Below, piece by piece: positions 32,750 through 41,456 of a stretch of DNA of 49,408 bases; the first letter of the stretch is position 1, and the number at the start of each line of letters is the position of its first letter. The position numbers were made by a program, and so were the translations under genes. Under the pieces are notes generated by a model that had not been told where the DNA came from, searched no databases, and was given only the letters and a program-made list of their open reading frames with translations. Source of the DNA: a virus. The DNA is taken from the IMG/VR virus record IMGVR_UViG_3300020000_000021, positions 1 through 49,408 of that record; one strand, written 5' to 3'.

Positions 32750-33778
32750 TTAGTAAAGTATACCGTTGTCGTCAGTGCTCTGTGAGCCGTCCCAGGTTTG
32801 AATCGGCTGTAGCGGAATCACGCCGGGAGTGCTGTCGGAGGTTTCAAGTTGAATCGTATTCGGAGTTCCAGCAGCATTCTGAGCAGCAGTAGAAGCTCGA
32901 TTTTGTGCTAGCGCACCTACCGCCCCTGGAATCGCACTACCCTTAGACTGCCCGCCGCCATTAGCTCCCGCGATAGTACCAACGCCGCCTGCTATCAGCG
33001 CCGCCCCCGGTACTTGCAAACCGGGTACAAATTCCATAGCAACGCCCGCAGCAGCTTCTATCCCACCGAGAATATCTCCCCAAGCGCCACCGTTATCTGA
33101 GACTTCATCCTTAGCATCACCAGCCACTCCCCCTGTCAAAGCGAGAAGTTGAGAAGATTCGTTGGCTAGCAACTGCTGTTCCTGTAATCCAGTCTGTCCT
33201 GCAATCCCACTCTCATATACAGCGTTAGCAATCGCGCTCGTGCTAGAACTCGCTCCCACGCCACCGCTACTGAGCGTGTTTGCTAGCGTTGCACGCCCCA
33301 TAGCATTCTCAGGCGCCATAGCGTTTTTATACGCTTGCAGGTACGAGCCGTTCTGGTTTCCCAGATTAATCGCTTGCAGGTAGAGCGCTTCTCCCTCGCC
33401 CTTGCCGTATATGTCGATGTACTGTTTCTTCAGATTAGCTTGATCCTGAGGACTCATCCCAGCTAGCGGATTCCCCGACGCACCCGGAACCTGCCCACCC
33501 ATAGGACCGAGCATCCCCGTAGTACCAGGAGCAGCCGGAGCACCGGGTACAGCGCCTCCGAACGTACCGGCCTGCACGCCACCAGGAGCAATCCCCGGCG
33601 GCAGAAACTGGTTAGTATCTCTAGAAGGAACCACACTCGTAGCTTCGCTGCTGGGATTCCCACCAGTAGCAGCGTTATAGTGCCCTGTGTTATTTCCTAC
33701 CACAGGCACACCCGCGTTGAGCGTGCTAGCAGTAGCAGCTTGTTTATCTTGTCCAGGTAGTATCGCAGGAGTAGCCAT
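32750..33778 (-). CDS. Gly/Ala-rich virion protein with a membrane-like segment, 342 aa
   Basis: Residues 1-110 are low-complexity Pro/Gly/Thr/Ala. The C-terminal half has a helical stretch and G-A-A-L-I-A-G-G-V-G-T-I-A-G-A-N (about 260-275), a glycine-rich hydrophobic segment like those of small ejection proteins. It starts the ejection block after the neck genes. Not enzymatic as far as I can see. Confidence 0.6.
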   Translation of the reverse strand: MATPAILPGQDKQAATASTLNAGVPVVGNNTGHYNAATGGNPSSEATSVVPSRDTNQFLPPGIAPGGVQAGTFGGAVPGAPAAPGTTGMLGPMGGQVPGASGNPLAGMSPQDQANLKKQYIDIYGKGEGEALYLQAINLGNQNGSYLQAYKNAMAPENAMGRATLANTLSSGGVGASSSTSAIANAVYESGIAGQTGLQEQQLLANESSQLLALTGGVAGDAKDEVSDNGGAWGDILGGIEAAAGVAMEFVPGLQVPGAALIAGGVGTIAGANGGGQSKGSAIPGAVGALAQNRASTAAQNAAGTPNTIQLETSDSTPGVIPLQPIQTWDGSQSTDDNGILY

Positions 33779-33779
33779 G

Positions 33780-34553
33780 TTACCTCATATATGGTTGTAT
33801 GCGGAGTCGCAGGGATTTCACACTCGTAGTCTGGTCACGCTGTTTTTGAGAAGTACGCGCAAAAATCATACCGGGAGCGCCTTCTGTGCCGCCTGTAAGC
33901 TGAAATTTAGGGTCCCCGTAGAGAGCAGTATGCAATCCGGTTGCAATGTCAAACATCCTAGTATTGGTTGCGAGACGCATAGCGGTAGCATATTCGATAA
34001 TATCCTGCCATGTGTTAGGCAGATAAATAACGTCGTCTCCGGCAGTTGGAGTTCCTGCACCAGGAAATGGGTGCTCAATTTTATACCTCACGTATACAGG
34101 ATAAGCTGCATTTGGGCACATAGCAAGGTAGATCAGGTTACGATGACGTGTCCATTTAGAAGGCACTCCGAGAGTATTGATAAGAATTTCAATATCGTCG
34201 ATAGTGCTATAGGTCAGGTCATAGCCGGAATTAGAACTATTAGAAGCAGAGAGCGGGACATAGCTGTTGTAGTAAAGAAAAATACTCAGCAGCTTATCTA
34301 CTTCTAGATTTTGATCGCCGCCTCCAGTAGGAGTAGGAGGTCCAGGAGTCAGGAAGAAATTAGGACTGTACGAAGAAACCCCCGGTGTTAAAGCCACGGT
34401 AGGCCCGGTCTGCTGCAAGCCAGGGAAATCGTAGTCTTCGCTCAACTCTAATATCGACTTCCGGCAAGCTTCTGCGATATCGGAGTTTGAAAACACACGC
34501 CCCGCCATTAGAATCGGAACCGACGTAAACATCGTGCCAACTGTGTAACTCAT
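33780..34553 (-). CDS. Head-tail adaptor-like protein, 257 aa
   Basis: The helix-rich ends with a looped middle, and the C-terminal W-Q-D-I-I-E-Y-A-T-A-M-R-L-A-T-N (about 185-200), are what I expect of podovirus adaptor (tail tubular A / gp4-like) proteins. The position between the nozzle-like and ejection genes fits. The family match is from memory and moderate. It would join portal and tail nozzle. Confidence 0.55.
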   Translation of the reverse strand: MSYTVGTMFTSVPILMAGRVFSNSDIAEACRKSILELSEDYDFPGLQQTGPTVALTPGVSSYSPNFFLTPGPPTPTGGGDQNLEVDKLLSIFLYYNSYVPLSASNSSNSGYDLTYSTIDDIEILINTLGVPSKWTRHRNLIYLAMCPNAAYPVYVRYKIEHPFPGAGTPTAGDDVIYLPNTWQDIIEYATAMRLATNTRMFDIATGLHTALYGDPKFQLTGGTEGAPGMIFARTSQKQRDQTTSVKSLRLRIQPYMR

Positions 34554-34561
34554 GTGGCTCC

Positions 34562-34954
34562 TTAGAAAATATAAACAGTAGCGTTAGCAACGCCGGAAGT
34601 ACACGCCAGGACTATGGTATCCGCGGTAGGAGGAGAAACAGTACGATAAATAATCCCACCAGCATCAATATCACAAGTTATAAACCCGATCGGTTGTCTC
34701 TGTAGACCATGATTAATAGCAATACCGACATTAGGCGCAGGCCAATTATAAACTTCTGTTCCACCGGCGGCTCCTATACGAATCAAAACGCCATTTGTAT
34801 TGTCTTGAGTGAACTGATTATACACTAAAGCGGCGTTTTGTCCAATAGGTTCGCCGAGGGAAAGAGCTTTATTTAAAGCGCGGTAGACCGATTGCGCCCA
34901 GTGTAATACCCCGCTGTCAGTTATCGTATGACGATCAGGACTAATAGGTAGCAT
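34562..34954 (-). CDS. Small neck/tail protein, 130 aa
   Basis: A beta-strand-rich protein with an N-terminal helical segment (W-A-Q-S-V-Y-R-A-L-N-K-A-L) and a C-terminal T-I-V-L-A-C. It lies between nozzle-like and adaptor-like genes. Family not recognised; a small structural role in the neck is the reasonable reading. Confidence 0.6.
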   Translation of the reverse strand: MLPISPDRHTITDSGVLHWAQSVYRALNKALSLGEPIGQNAALVYNQFTQDNTNGVLIRIGAAGGTEVYNWPAPNVGIAINHGLQRQPIGFITCDIDAGGIIYRTVSPPTADTIVLACTSGVANATVYIF

Positions 34955-34960
34955 AGATTC

Positions 34961-36694
34961 CTAGATATTGCGCTGCTTAGGATCATACGATCCGAACATG
35001 CTGATTTTACCGACTGCGATAGTAGCAGTGATTTGGATAGTCATTTGAGGTTGGCGTCCTGTAAAGGGCTGGCCATTCCAGGTAATGCCGGTAGCTACGT
35101 CGAGGCCGTTAAAAGGGTAGGCTTTGTACAAGCCTGCCGAATTCCCGGCGGGTGTTATCATCTGGGTAAAAGGAACCCCGTTGATATTAATCGCGACTGA
35201 TCCTACACCAGTGGCTTCTATATACGCAACCACAGAATCAATCGTAATATCGTTGTAGAACATAATATCAACAGCCGGGAATATAGCCTGCCCTTGGCTG
35301 TCAGGATCTTGAGCGTTCAGGTAAAAATAAGTAGATTTGTCTGTTGTAGCGTTGTAAGTAGCTAGAAAAGTAGCCAGTACATTATTACTCATCCCAAACA
35401 ATCCATCATTGCTTCCTACGAACATCGAAGTTGTATTAACCTCGTTGGTGCTCAAACCCGGCATGGGTACTAGCAACCGCGACCAAGAGCCTGTGTCTAC
35501 GTCGCACAGACAGATTCTATACACATTGTTGACTACATCAGGCGTCCCTACTACGTAGTACAAATACGTAGCATTATTCGCTACTTGAGGGATCAACACC
35601 CCGTCTAGGAACGGAAACTGCTGTCCTTGTAGGAGCGCAGTAAGGAGCAAATTTTCATACACAAACGTCTTCGCAGCGCCTGTAATCCCTCTGATGCCCT
35701 CGTAGCCCATTGATACGATGTCGTCAGTAGCGATAAAAATCGCAGCAGAGCCGTATTTTCCAATCGCGTTGGAAAACATCGTCCCCATACCCCATTCGGA
35801 AGCCCACAAATGGTTAAAAGAAAACGGCTGAATCCCACTATTCAGCGGCGTCATTTCTGAAATTCCCTGGTTCCGTAGCAAGTATGCATCCGGACCTACG
35901 GTGTAAATTCCCGTAATCGCATCCGCGATATCTGGTATGTCGTTGAACCCAGCACCAGTAACGAGGCCAGCAGACACAGGATTAAACTGCGAGTAGTTCT
36001 GCGCAGCGCTCCATGCTAGGCGATAAGGAATCGTAGTCGTGATAGCAGGAAACGAAGGGTCAGTGGTAGTAACACACCCAACCAGCAAATGCCCGTTCAG
36101 TTCATCTAGGAAAGCTCCGCCACAGTACGTAGTCAGAATCGCGAGCACTGGTGAGCCGCTAGCATTCGGCCCGATCTTAAATATAGTATCGCATCCCAGG
36201 ATACTAAAGTACGTAAAATCATTGATCGTCTTATGGGAGACAATATCGCCAGCTCTGAACTGTGAGGTTGTAGAGAAAACCCCTGACAAGCTCACGCTAG
36301 TATCCCACTTACACGCCGCAGTTCCCAGCGTAGACCAAGGCGAAACTGTATTAACTACGTTTTGCCAGACCTGAATATTCCCAGCATTTCCGCCGCCAAA
36401 CCCAGGAATCTGCACCCAGATTTCATATATCCACTGGCCGATTTTAAACGCCCCTGCTACGTGATATCCAACGCGGCTGGGGATATTCAAGTACCCTTGC
36501 GTGAACGCTACATCCATACTCACAGCACTGATCGAGTTATCCGTAATCAAAGTGCCGTTCAGATCTACGAAATTCTTCGGGTCGATATAAGGTGGCGCGG
36601 CACTAGAATCCACGCCACCAAACGGTGGAGCGCATTCTAACTCAAACAGGATTGTGCCATTAGCACTCTCCCCACGTGGTATCAATTTAAGCAT
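34961..36694 (-). CDS. Beta-propeller nozzle/hub protein candidate (P22 gp10-like), 577 aa
   Basis: Beta-rich throughout, with repeated short motifs of the form Y-x-V-G-T/P followed by strand (for example A-Y-L-L-R-N, A-I-F-I-A-T-D-D and Y-Y-V-V-G-T-P), as in propeller-like packaged-DNA stabilisation proteins. The start at 36694 (AAGGAAG 6 bases before) is used; the first ATG at 36736 would add a Cys/Lys-rich 14-residue tail and overlap the previous gene. The position after head genes and before adaptors fits a nozzle. Confidence 0.6.
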   Translation of the reverse strand: MLKLIPRGESANGTILFELECAPPFGGVDSSAAPPYIDPKNFVDLNGTLITDNSISAVSMDVAFTQGYLNIPSRVGYHVAGAFKIGQWIYEIWVQIPGFGGGNAGNIQVWQNVVNTVSPWSTLGTAACKWDTSVSLSGVFSTTSQFRAGDIVSHKTINDFTYFSILGCDTIFKIGPNASGSPVLAILTTYCGGAFLDELNGHLLVGCVTTTDPSFPAITTTIPYRLAWSAAQNYSQFNPVSAGLVTGAGFNDIPDIADAITGIYTVGPDAYLLRNQGISEMTPLNSGIQPFSFNHLWASEWGMGTMFSNAIGKYGSAAIFIATDDIVSMGYEGIRGITGAAKTFVYENLLLTALLQGQQFPFLDGVLIPQVANNATYLYYVVGTPDVVNNVYRICLCDVDTGSWSRLLVPMPGLSTNEVNTTSMFVGSNDGLFGMSNNVLATFLATYNATTDKSTYFYLNAQDPDSQGQAIFPAVDIMFYNDITIDSVVAYIEATGVGSVAININGVPFTQMITPAGNSAGLYKAYPFNGLDVATGITWNGQPFTGRQPQMTIQITATIAVGKISMFGSYDPKQRNI

Positions 36695-36707
36695 GTGCCG
36701 CTTCCTT

Positions 36708-36977
36708 TTAGTCGAGGTACATATACACTTTGCCACTGGTAAGAACAGTGACCGTAGCAGGCCCGCTTATCCAACCCATCTTTCCTATTACATACGGATA
36801 GTTAGCTTGATAAGCAACATAGGTATAAACGCGACCCGCGGCATCTACTATAGTAAAAGTATCTCCCGCAGCAGCCACGTCTACCCAAACGGCGTTACCG
36901 ACTTTGAAATTCGCCAACGGTATTACAGCCGGTACTGTGTCTATAATTAGTTGGCGGCCTGTGAAGTTATTAGCCAT
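36708..36977 (-). CDS. Small head/tail structural protein, 89 aa
   Basis: A compact beta-rich sequence (T-F-T-I-V-D, Y-T-Y-V-A-Y, A-T-V-T-V-L) with a good RBS. Placed between two structural genes. No specific family recognised; a decoration or head-completion protein is possible. Confidence 0.6.
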   Translation of the reverse strand: MANNFTGRQLIIDTVPAVIPLANFKVGNAVWVDVAAAGDTFTIVDAAGRVYTYVAYQANYPYVIGKMGWISGPATVTVLTSGKVYMYLD

Positions 36978-36985
36978 TCCGCCTC

Positions 36986-37651
36986 CTAGTTAAAGTTGAA
37001 AGACACACCTACGACAGCGCCGTAGAGCACAGCGTTACCCGCGCCGGTAGCAAAGTTCAGGTTGAGAATCACTTCGCAACCGTCCAATACGATCATCGCG
37101 GGAGTAGCCACAGACACGCGCGTACGATACGGCTGTGCCTGCAAACCGGCAGGCAAACCGTTAGCACCGAGCGCGATGATATTAGCTACCAACGGCGCAG
37201 TGTTATTCACGTACTTCGTGGTGGTGAGGCCGAGCGTAGCCGAGGTAATAGCAGCTGGCGCGGAATAAATCGCATCCACCCAGTTAATCTGCATTCCCTT
37301 TGGCACGAAACCCTTCTGAGGATTCAGCGTAGGGTTCAGCGCGTTGGTAAACGGAGGCATACCATCTATTGCTAGAGGGTCGCTCGTATTAGCCACGGCA
37401 GTAGGACCTGGGACGAGAGCGGCCGTACCGAAAGCCTCCTGATAGTTAGGAGCCAAACCAGTACGAAGCAACTCGTCGATCGCTGCGAAGAGGTTGTAAG
37501 TAGTAGCTGTAGCAAGTGTAGCGGTGAGAAGCCCAGGACCAGCAGAAGCCAACGCTGGAACCGTACCTACTGCGGAAAAGCGGGAAACGGGTATGAAAAG
37601 CTGCCCGTCTGTATTCGGTTGAGAAGCAATAATCTGTCCAGCTGTACGCAT
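36986..37651 (-). CDS. Virion structural protein, 221 aa
   Basis: Ala/Thr/Leu-rich and beta-rich, with no Cys motif other than one in a C-terminal strand (L-D-G-C-E-V-I-L). It sits between a zinc protein and small structural genes in the late operon. It may be a minor capsid or neck component; not recognised. Confidence 0.6.
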   Translation of the reverse strand: MRTAGQIIASQPNTDGQLFIPVSRFSAVGTVPALASAGPGLLTATLATATTYNLFAAIDELLRTGLAPNYQEAFGTAALVPGPTAVANTSDPLAIDGMPPFTNALNPTLNPQKGFVPKGMQINWVDAIYSAPAAITSATLGLTTTKYVNNTAPLVANIIALGANGLPAGLQAQPYRTRVSVATPAMIVLDGCEVILNLNFATGAGNAVLYGAVVGVSFNFN

Positions 37652-37705
37652 TTTAGTCCTCGTCGCAGGAGTTTACAGTGTGCTGCGCCACGGTTCCTAA
37701 GACAT

Positions 37706-37966
37706 TTAACGCCAGATATCTTCTGATTGTTCTCCTACTTCGGGGAATCGGAGTTTCTCGACAGGTTCTAGCTCGGGCTTTCCATCATTCAACACGCTCT
37801 GAATAATCTGTTCCCGCTGTCCTACTAGCCATTTATCCAAGCAAGTCTCCACGCACAGAAGTTTACCTCGCTGCCACTGCATATCAGAAATCCGGCACTT
37901 ATCACCACATCTAGCACAGTAATGATAAGGGCCGTTTCCAATACCATGAATGCCGTCTTGACTCAT
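37706..37966 (-). CDS. Zinc-finger-like small protein, 86 aa
   Basis: C-A-R-C-G-D-K-C and L-L-C-V-E-T-C form a possible zinc-binding pair, with N-terminal His. The C-terminus is acidic. Placed just after the capsid gene. Such small zinc proteins are known in head operons, but I cannot give a role. Confidence 0.6.
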   Translation of the reverse strand: MSQDGIHGIGNGPYHYCARCGDKCRISDMQWQRGKLLCVETCLDKWLVGQREQIIQSVLNDGKPELEPVEKLRFPEVGEQSEDIWR

Positions 37967-37982
37967 AAGAGTCTCCTTATAA

Positions 37983-38019
37983 TACCGGGGAAGCAGCGGA
38001 GCAGGGCCACTCCCCGGTA
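37983..38019 (-). terminator. Strong hairpin after the capsid gene
   Basis: TACCGGGGA (37983-37991) pairs perfectly with TCCCCGGTA (38011-38019). It follows the capsid stop. The minus strand continues with TTATAAG, not a T-run, so it could reduce readthrough or stabilise the capsid mRNA and is not a clear terminator. Confidence 0.45.
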
Positions 38020-38066
38020 GAATCTGCCTGATTTAGAACGGAGTTCTCATATCAAGCAGAAACGTC

Positions 38067-39023
38067 CTACGGCCCTTGAGAACCCCAGATTCCCTGCCAA
38101 CGCGGACAGAAAGCACTCATTCTCATACGAGTCTTCTGCTTGATAGCATCCGTATCGAAGTCGTCATCGAACTTCGTATTGGAGCCTTCGCGCATATACA
38201 CGGTGAGAGCGGTATCTTTCTTCTCCGCGGTAAGGAACCAAGCGCTGCCGCTGGTGAGATACGGAGTAGACATAAACTTAATCTCTTCCGCCAGCAGAGC
38301 GTTGATCTCATTATCAGAGCTATACGGCTTGCCAGGAGAACCCAGCAATTCGCGAGCGATGAAGATGAGTTCTGGAGGGATAATCAGATTCTTAAACCGG
38401 ATATTCACGGGGAATCCGAGGTTATCCACCATACGGTTCGCCTGATTCACAGCAAGCTGAATGCCCGCCATGCTCAAGTCGATATCCGTGGCAGGCCGAT
38501 TCGGGTAAGTGCCAGCCGCGCTAATCACGTTGCTAACACCGGGACCGATATTCGTAGCGCCCGCGCCGCCAAGAAGATTGTGCTGGTTATTAAACAGCGT
38601 CTTTCCATCGAACGTGGTTACGTTCGTAGAGAAACCCTGATTAATAATATTCCACGCCACAACCTCTTCGGTAAAACGCGTGCTACGAGCAAGCGCCTTT
38701 GGTCCGGTCATAATCAAACCGTACTTATCATCGTCCTTCAGTTCCTTGGACGTACGAATACCAAGGCTGTAGGTAAGATGAATCACACGCTTTGACGCGC
38801 CTTGAATCATATCGTTATAAGCAGTCGGGGTATTCTCCGGCTTCTCCTGTAGTGGCCCAAGGGCCGCCATTTCCAACACCTGCTCGTACTCAGACTTCGA
38901 TGTTTCTACGTTAAAAACGACCGGATAGCTTTTGGCTTTCTGCTCGAACGTAGTAGCATCGTCGTAGATGGTCTTAAGACCAGGTGCCATAAGTTGTGCG
39001 AACGCACTTCTTACTTGAGTCAT
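38067..39023 (-). CDS. Major capsid protein, Mu gpT-like, 318 aa
   Basis: The sequence A-F-A-Q-L-M-A-P-G-L-K-T-I-Y-D, the central D-M-I-Q-G-A-S-K-R-V, W-N-I-I-N-Q-G-F and N-N-Q-H-N-L-L-G-G fit a Mu gpT-type head protein as I know it. Downstream of the portal, scaffold-like and head genes, followed by a strong hairpin. The length suits a HK97-type capsid. No delta domain or protease is visible; a separate scaffold-like gene lies upstream. Confidence 0.72.
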   Translation of the reverse strand: MTQVRSAFAQLMAPGLKTIYDDATTFEQKAKSYPVVFNVETSKSEYEQVLEMAALGPLQEKPENTPTAYNDMIQGASKRVIHLTYSLGIRTSKELKDDDKYGLIMTGPKALARSTRFTEEVVAWNIINQGFSTNVTTFDGKTLFNNQHNLLGGAGATNIGPGVSNVISAAGTYPNRPATDIDLSMAGIQLAVNQANRMVDNLGFPVNIRFKNLIIPPELIFIARELLGSPGKPYSSDNEINALLAEEIKFMSTPYLTSGSAWFLTAEKKDTALTVYMREGSNTKFDDDFDTDAIKQKTRMRMSAFCPRWQGIWGSQGP

Positions 39024-39078
39024 TTATTCAAACTCCCTAAAAAGAAAAGTTGTGTAGCGTTTCGACGATACTACTAGA

Positions 39079-39711
39079 CTAAACAGGAACCTGCATAGCC
39101 GCCTGAGTGAAGATAAAACGAACTCGACCGTTGACAATGGCGCCGTCAACGGGGCTGAGTCCTACTACCTGCACGCAAGTGTTAGTACCTACGGTGACCT
39201 TGCCTGCATCGACGTAAGCGCTGAGACCGTTCGCGTCGATAGTCATACCGTAGACCAATCCTACGTTTGCCTGCGTAGGAGTGTAATCAGCTGCTACGGC
39301 GCCAGCTGAATTATCCCACTGACCCTCGAAAATCGTATCGCTCTGAGCAGCGTACAGAAGCGTACGACCGTCAGTGATAGGAGTTCCAATCGAGAGATTA
39401 ATACCAGAAGGCTGATTAGGAACCGATCCCCAACTCTGGATCGCGCCCGTACCACCAATCTGCTGAAACGGTGCCGGAGCACCCAGTCCATTAGACGCCA
39501 GGTTCGACGCCATAATGTTTGCGATTCCAAGCAAGCCCGCATTGTAGGTAGTACCATCCCACTTCTGCACAAAACCTGCGCTAAGTTGTACCGGCATTCC
39601 AGCAGGAAAAGTCTGAGATGCCTTCTCAGCAATCGAAAGCGTTAGCGGTGTATTGCCGCTCACGGTTTGAAGTGCTGTCATAGGAATATGAGTCAACAAA
39701 TTTGCCGCCAT
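39079..39711 (-). CDS. Head protein, possibly decoration, 210 aa
   Basis: A beta-rich, Ala/Gly/Thr-rich protein directly before the capsid gene, with a repeated pattern of strands (F-P-A-G-M-P-V, V-G-L-V-Y-G-M). Its place suggests a decoration or head-stabilising role. Family not recognised. Confidence 0.6.
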   Translation of the reverse strand: MAANLLTHIPMTALQTVSGNTPLTLSIAEKASQTFPAGMPVQLSAGFVQKWDGTTYNAGLLGIANIMASNLASNGLGAPAPFQQIGGTGAIQSWGSVPNQPSGINLSIGTPITDGRTLLYAAQSDTIFEGQWDNSAGAVAADYTPTQANVGLVYGMTIDANGLSAYVDAGKVTVGTNTCVQVVGLSPVDGAIVNGRVRFIFTQAAMQVPV

Positions 39712-39736
39712 TTACTATTCTCCCTTGTGAGACTTA

Positions 39737-40474
39737 TTAGATAGTACCGCCCGGAGTATACACCGAGAGTTTTTGATCGTTCATATAACGTGCTGCGTCA
39801 GCTCCGCCCTCGGTCTGTAGGTAATTCTCAATAGCTTGTTTACCCGCAGCGTGAGCGTTATCTGGCCTGACAGCATTGACAGCGTTTTGATGATTCCTAC
39901 GAAGCTGCCCGAAGTACTTAGCTTTCGAGATTTTCATAAGAATCGTGTCAACGTACCGATAAGCACCGTTCTCGTCAGGTTCGATGCTAAGGTTTAAATC
40001 AACTGCTAGATCTTCTCTCGTCACGGTAGTGAATCCTACCGCTTTCATACCGCCGAGGCGTTGTGGATGTACGTGAACCCAACGTGCTACGTAGTTGGGA
40101 TCTTGCAACTCTACTTTCATAGACTCTGGGAGTCCATGCTCGATTGCTATGATAGGAATCGAGAGATCATATACGGCACTTTCGTCCAACTTTGAGTAAT
40201 CAAGTTCTTTAGTTGGCATTGCGATTCGTACGGTTTTGGAGGTATCAGCCAGTAGTTGGCTGATCATTTTCTCCACGTTTGCTAGGCGCTCTGCTTCAGG
40301 TGTAGGCTCAGCCTTAGCTGCTGGCTTTGGCTGAATTACTACATCAGACAGCGGAGTACCTTTAAACGGTTTAAACGCGGGCTGTGCGGGAGCTGCTACA
40401 GGTTCGCTAGCAGGATACACAGCAGACTTCAAAGAGGGATCGAAATCTCCGCCCATTTCTGTGATATCAGACAT
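39737..40474 (-). CDS. Head morphogenesis protein with the FKPF motif, 245 aa
   Basis: Residues 1-60 are disordered and include P-A-F-K-P-F-K-G-T-P-L (residues 32-42), the same short peptide as at the end of the early protein at 9653. The rest is alpha/beta with V-A-R-W-V-H-V-H-P-Q-R (about 128-138). The start at 40474 is chosen for GGAGGGAG upstream. It lies between the scaffold-like gene and the head genes; the exact role is unknown. Confidence 0.65.
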   Translation of the reverse strand: MSDITEMGGDFDPSLKSAVYPASEPVAAPAQPAFKPFKGTPLSDVVIQPKPAAKAEPTPEAERLANVEKMISQLLADTSKTVRIAMPTKELDYSKLDESAVYDLSIPIIAIEHGLPESMKVELQDPNYVARWVHVHPQRLGGMKAVGFTTVTREDLAVDLNLSIEPDENGAYRYVDTILMKISKAKYFGQLRRNHQNAVNAVRPDNAHAAGKQAIENYLQTEGGADAARYMNDQKLSVYTPGGTI

Positions 40475-41141
40475 AATTTGTCTCCCTCCGATTCTTGGCA
40501 TAGGCTTCTTCGCTTATACCGAATTGCTGTGCTACACGCTTTTCTTCATCAGAGAGCGTGACCTTATCCTCTGGCTCACCACCACCGGCGCCAGTACCGT
40601 TGCCAGGAGTGGAAACGCTAGCAAACCTCGATTTCAGCTTGCCCTCCTGCACTTCTTTCATCTGCTGGCCCATTACTACGAAGTAGCAATTCCTAATCGA
40701 CGCGGGGTTCGCACGCTGAGCTAGCGGCAAACCGTCAATAAACGCATCGACTTTTTGTTTTACCTCACCAGTGTAGTATTCAAACTGGCCGTCAGCTTCG
40801 AAAATCTCCTTGCGTAGCATCCGCGAAGTGAGATTGATATTCTGCGCGACGATAGGAGAAAGTTTAGCGTCGATAGCAGCTTCAGGATCGCCGAAGAAGT
40901 CGAGTTCTGCGGCAGGAGGCTTGTTTTTCTCGCGCTCAGCAGCTTCTCTAGTAGCCTGAGCAGCTAGCGCCTCTTCTTTGTCTTTCTTCTGGTCTGCTAT
41001 GAATTGCATAATAGCAGAGTTGGTGGTCTTCAAACCTTCCATGTCAGTGCGTAGGGTGTCGATGCCGAGTTCTTTCTGCATCTCTTCCGGTTTAATTTCA
41101 ATTCCGTCATCAGCGCGGAGTTTAGTAAACCATGATGGCAT
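40467..41141 (-). CDS. Scaffolding-like protein, 224 aa
   Basis: A strongly charged, helical protein with a coiled-coil stretch (K-K-D-K-E-E-A-L-A-A-Q-A-T-R-E-A-A-E at about 52-69) and a Gly-rich linker before an acidic and then basic C-terminus. It follows the portal and precedes the head genes, the classic place of a scaffold. Overlaps the next gene by 8 bases. Confidence 0.65.
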   Translation of the reverse strand: MPSWFTKLRADDGIEIKPEEMQKELGIDTLRTDMEGLKTTNSAIMQFIADQKKDKEEALAAQATREAAEREKNKPPAAELDFFGDPEAAIDAKLSPIVAQNINLTSRMLRKEIFEADGQFEYYTGEVKQKVDAFIDGLPLAQRANPASIRNCYFVVMGQQMKEVQEGKLKSRFASVSTPGNGTGAGGGEPEDKVTLSDEEKRVAQQFGISEEAYAKNRRETNYV

Positions 41142-41153
41142 ATATGCTCCTTT

Positions 41154-41456
41154 CTAAACTTCAGTTCCAGTTTTTTCTACCAAGTGCTTTTCTTTTGTTA
41201 CGGGTTGTGTTTGGACTTTCATCTTCGCTAGCGTGTAAGGTAACTCTGCTAACTCCTCGAACGCTATACTAAGAGCTTGGTGCTTTGCTATCTCCAGAGC
41301 GTTATCAGGTTTGATAACCTGCAACGCTTCTAGATGATATTGGCGTAGATCACTGAGGTACTGCACCAGCAGCTGACCCGTCGGAGACTGGTACAGCTCC
41401 GTTAGTAAGTTGCAACTGCTGTGCAGCTTGAGGATTGTTTCCGTTTGCAATGGCAT
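41154..41456 (-). CDS. Small protein overlapping the portal gene, 100 aa
   Basis: The ATG at 41456 has GGAG at ideal spacing. Its first 107 bases lie within the 3' end of the portal gene in another frame. The protein is helical (L-L-T-E-L-Y, I-A-F-E-E-L-A-E-L) with a charged C-terminus. No family known. The strong RBS makes it credible despite the overlap. Confidence 0.6.
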   Translation of the reverse strand: MPLQTETILKLHSSCNLLTELYQSPTGQLLVQYLSDLRQYHLEALQVIKPDNALEIAKHQALSIAFEELAELPYTLAKMKVQTQPVTKEKHLVEKTGTEV

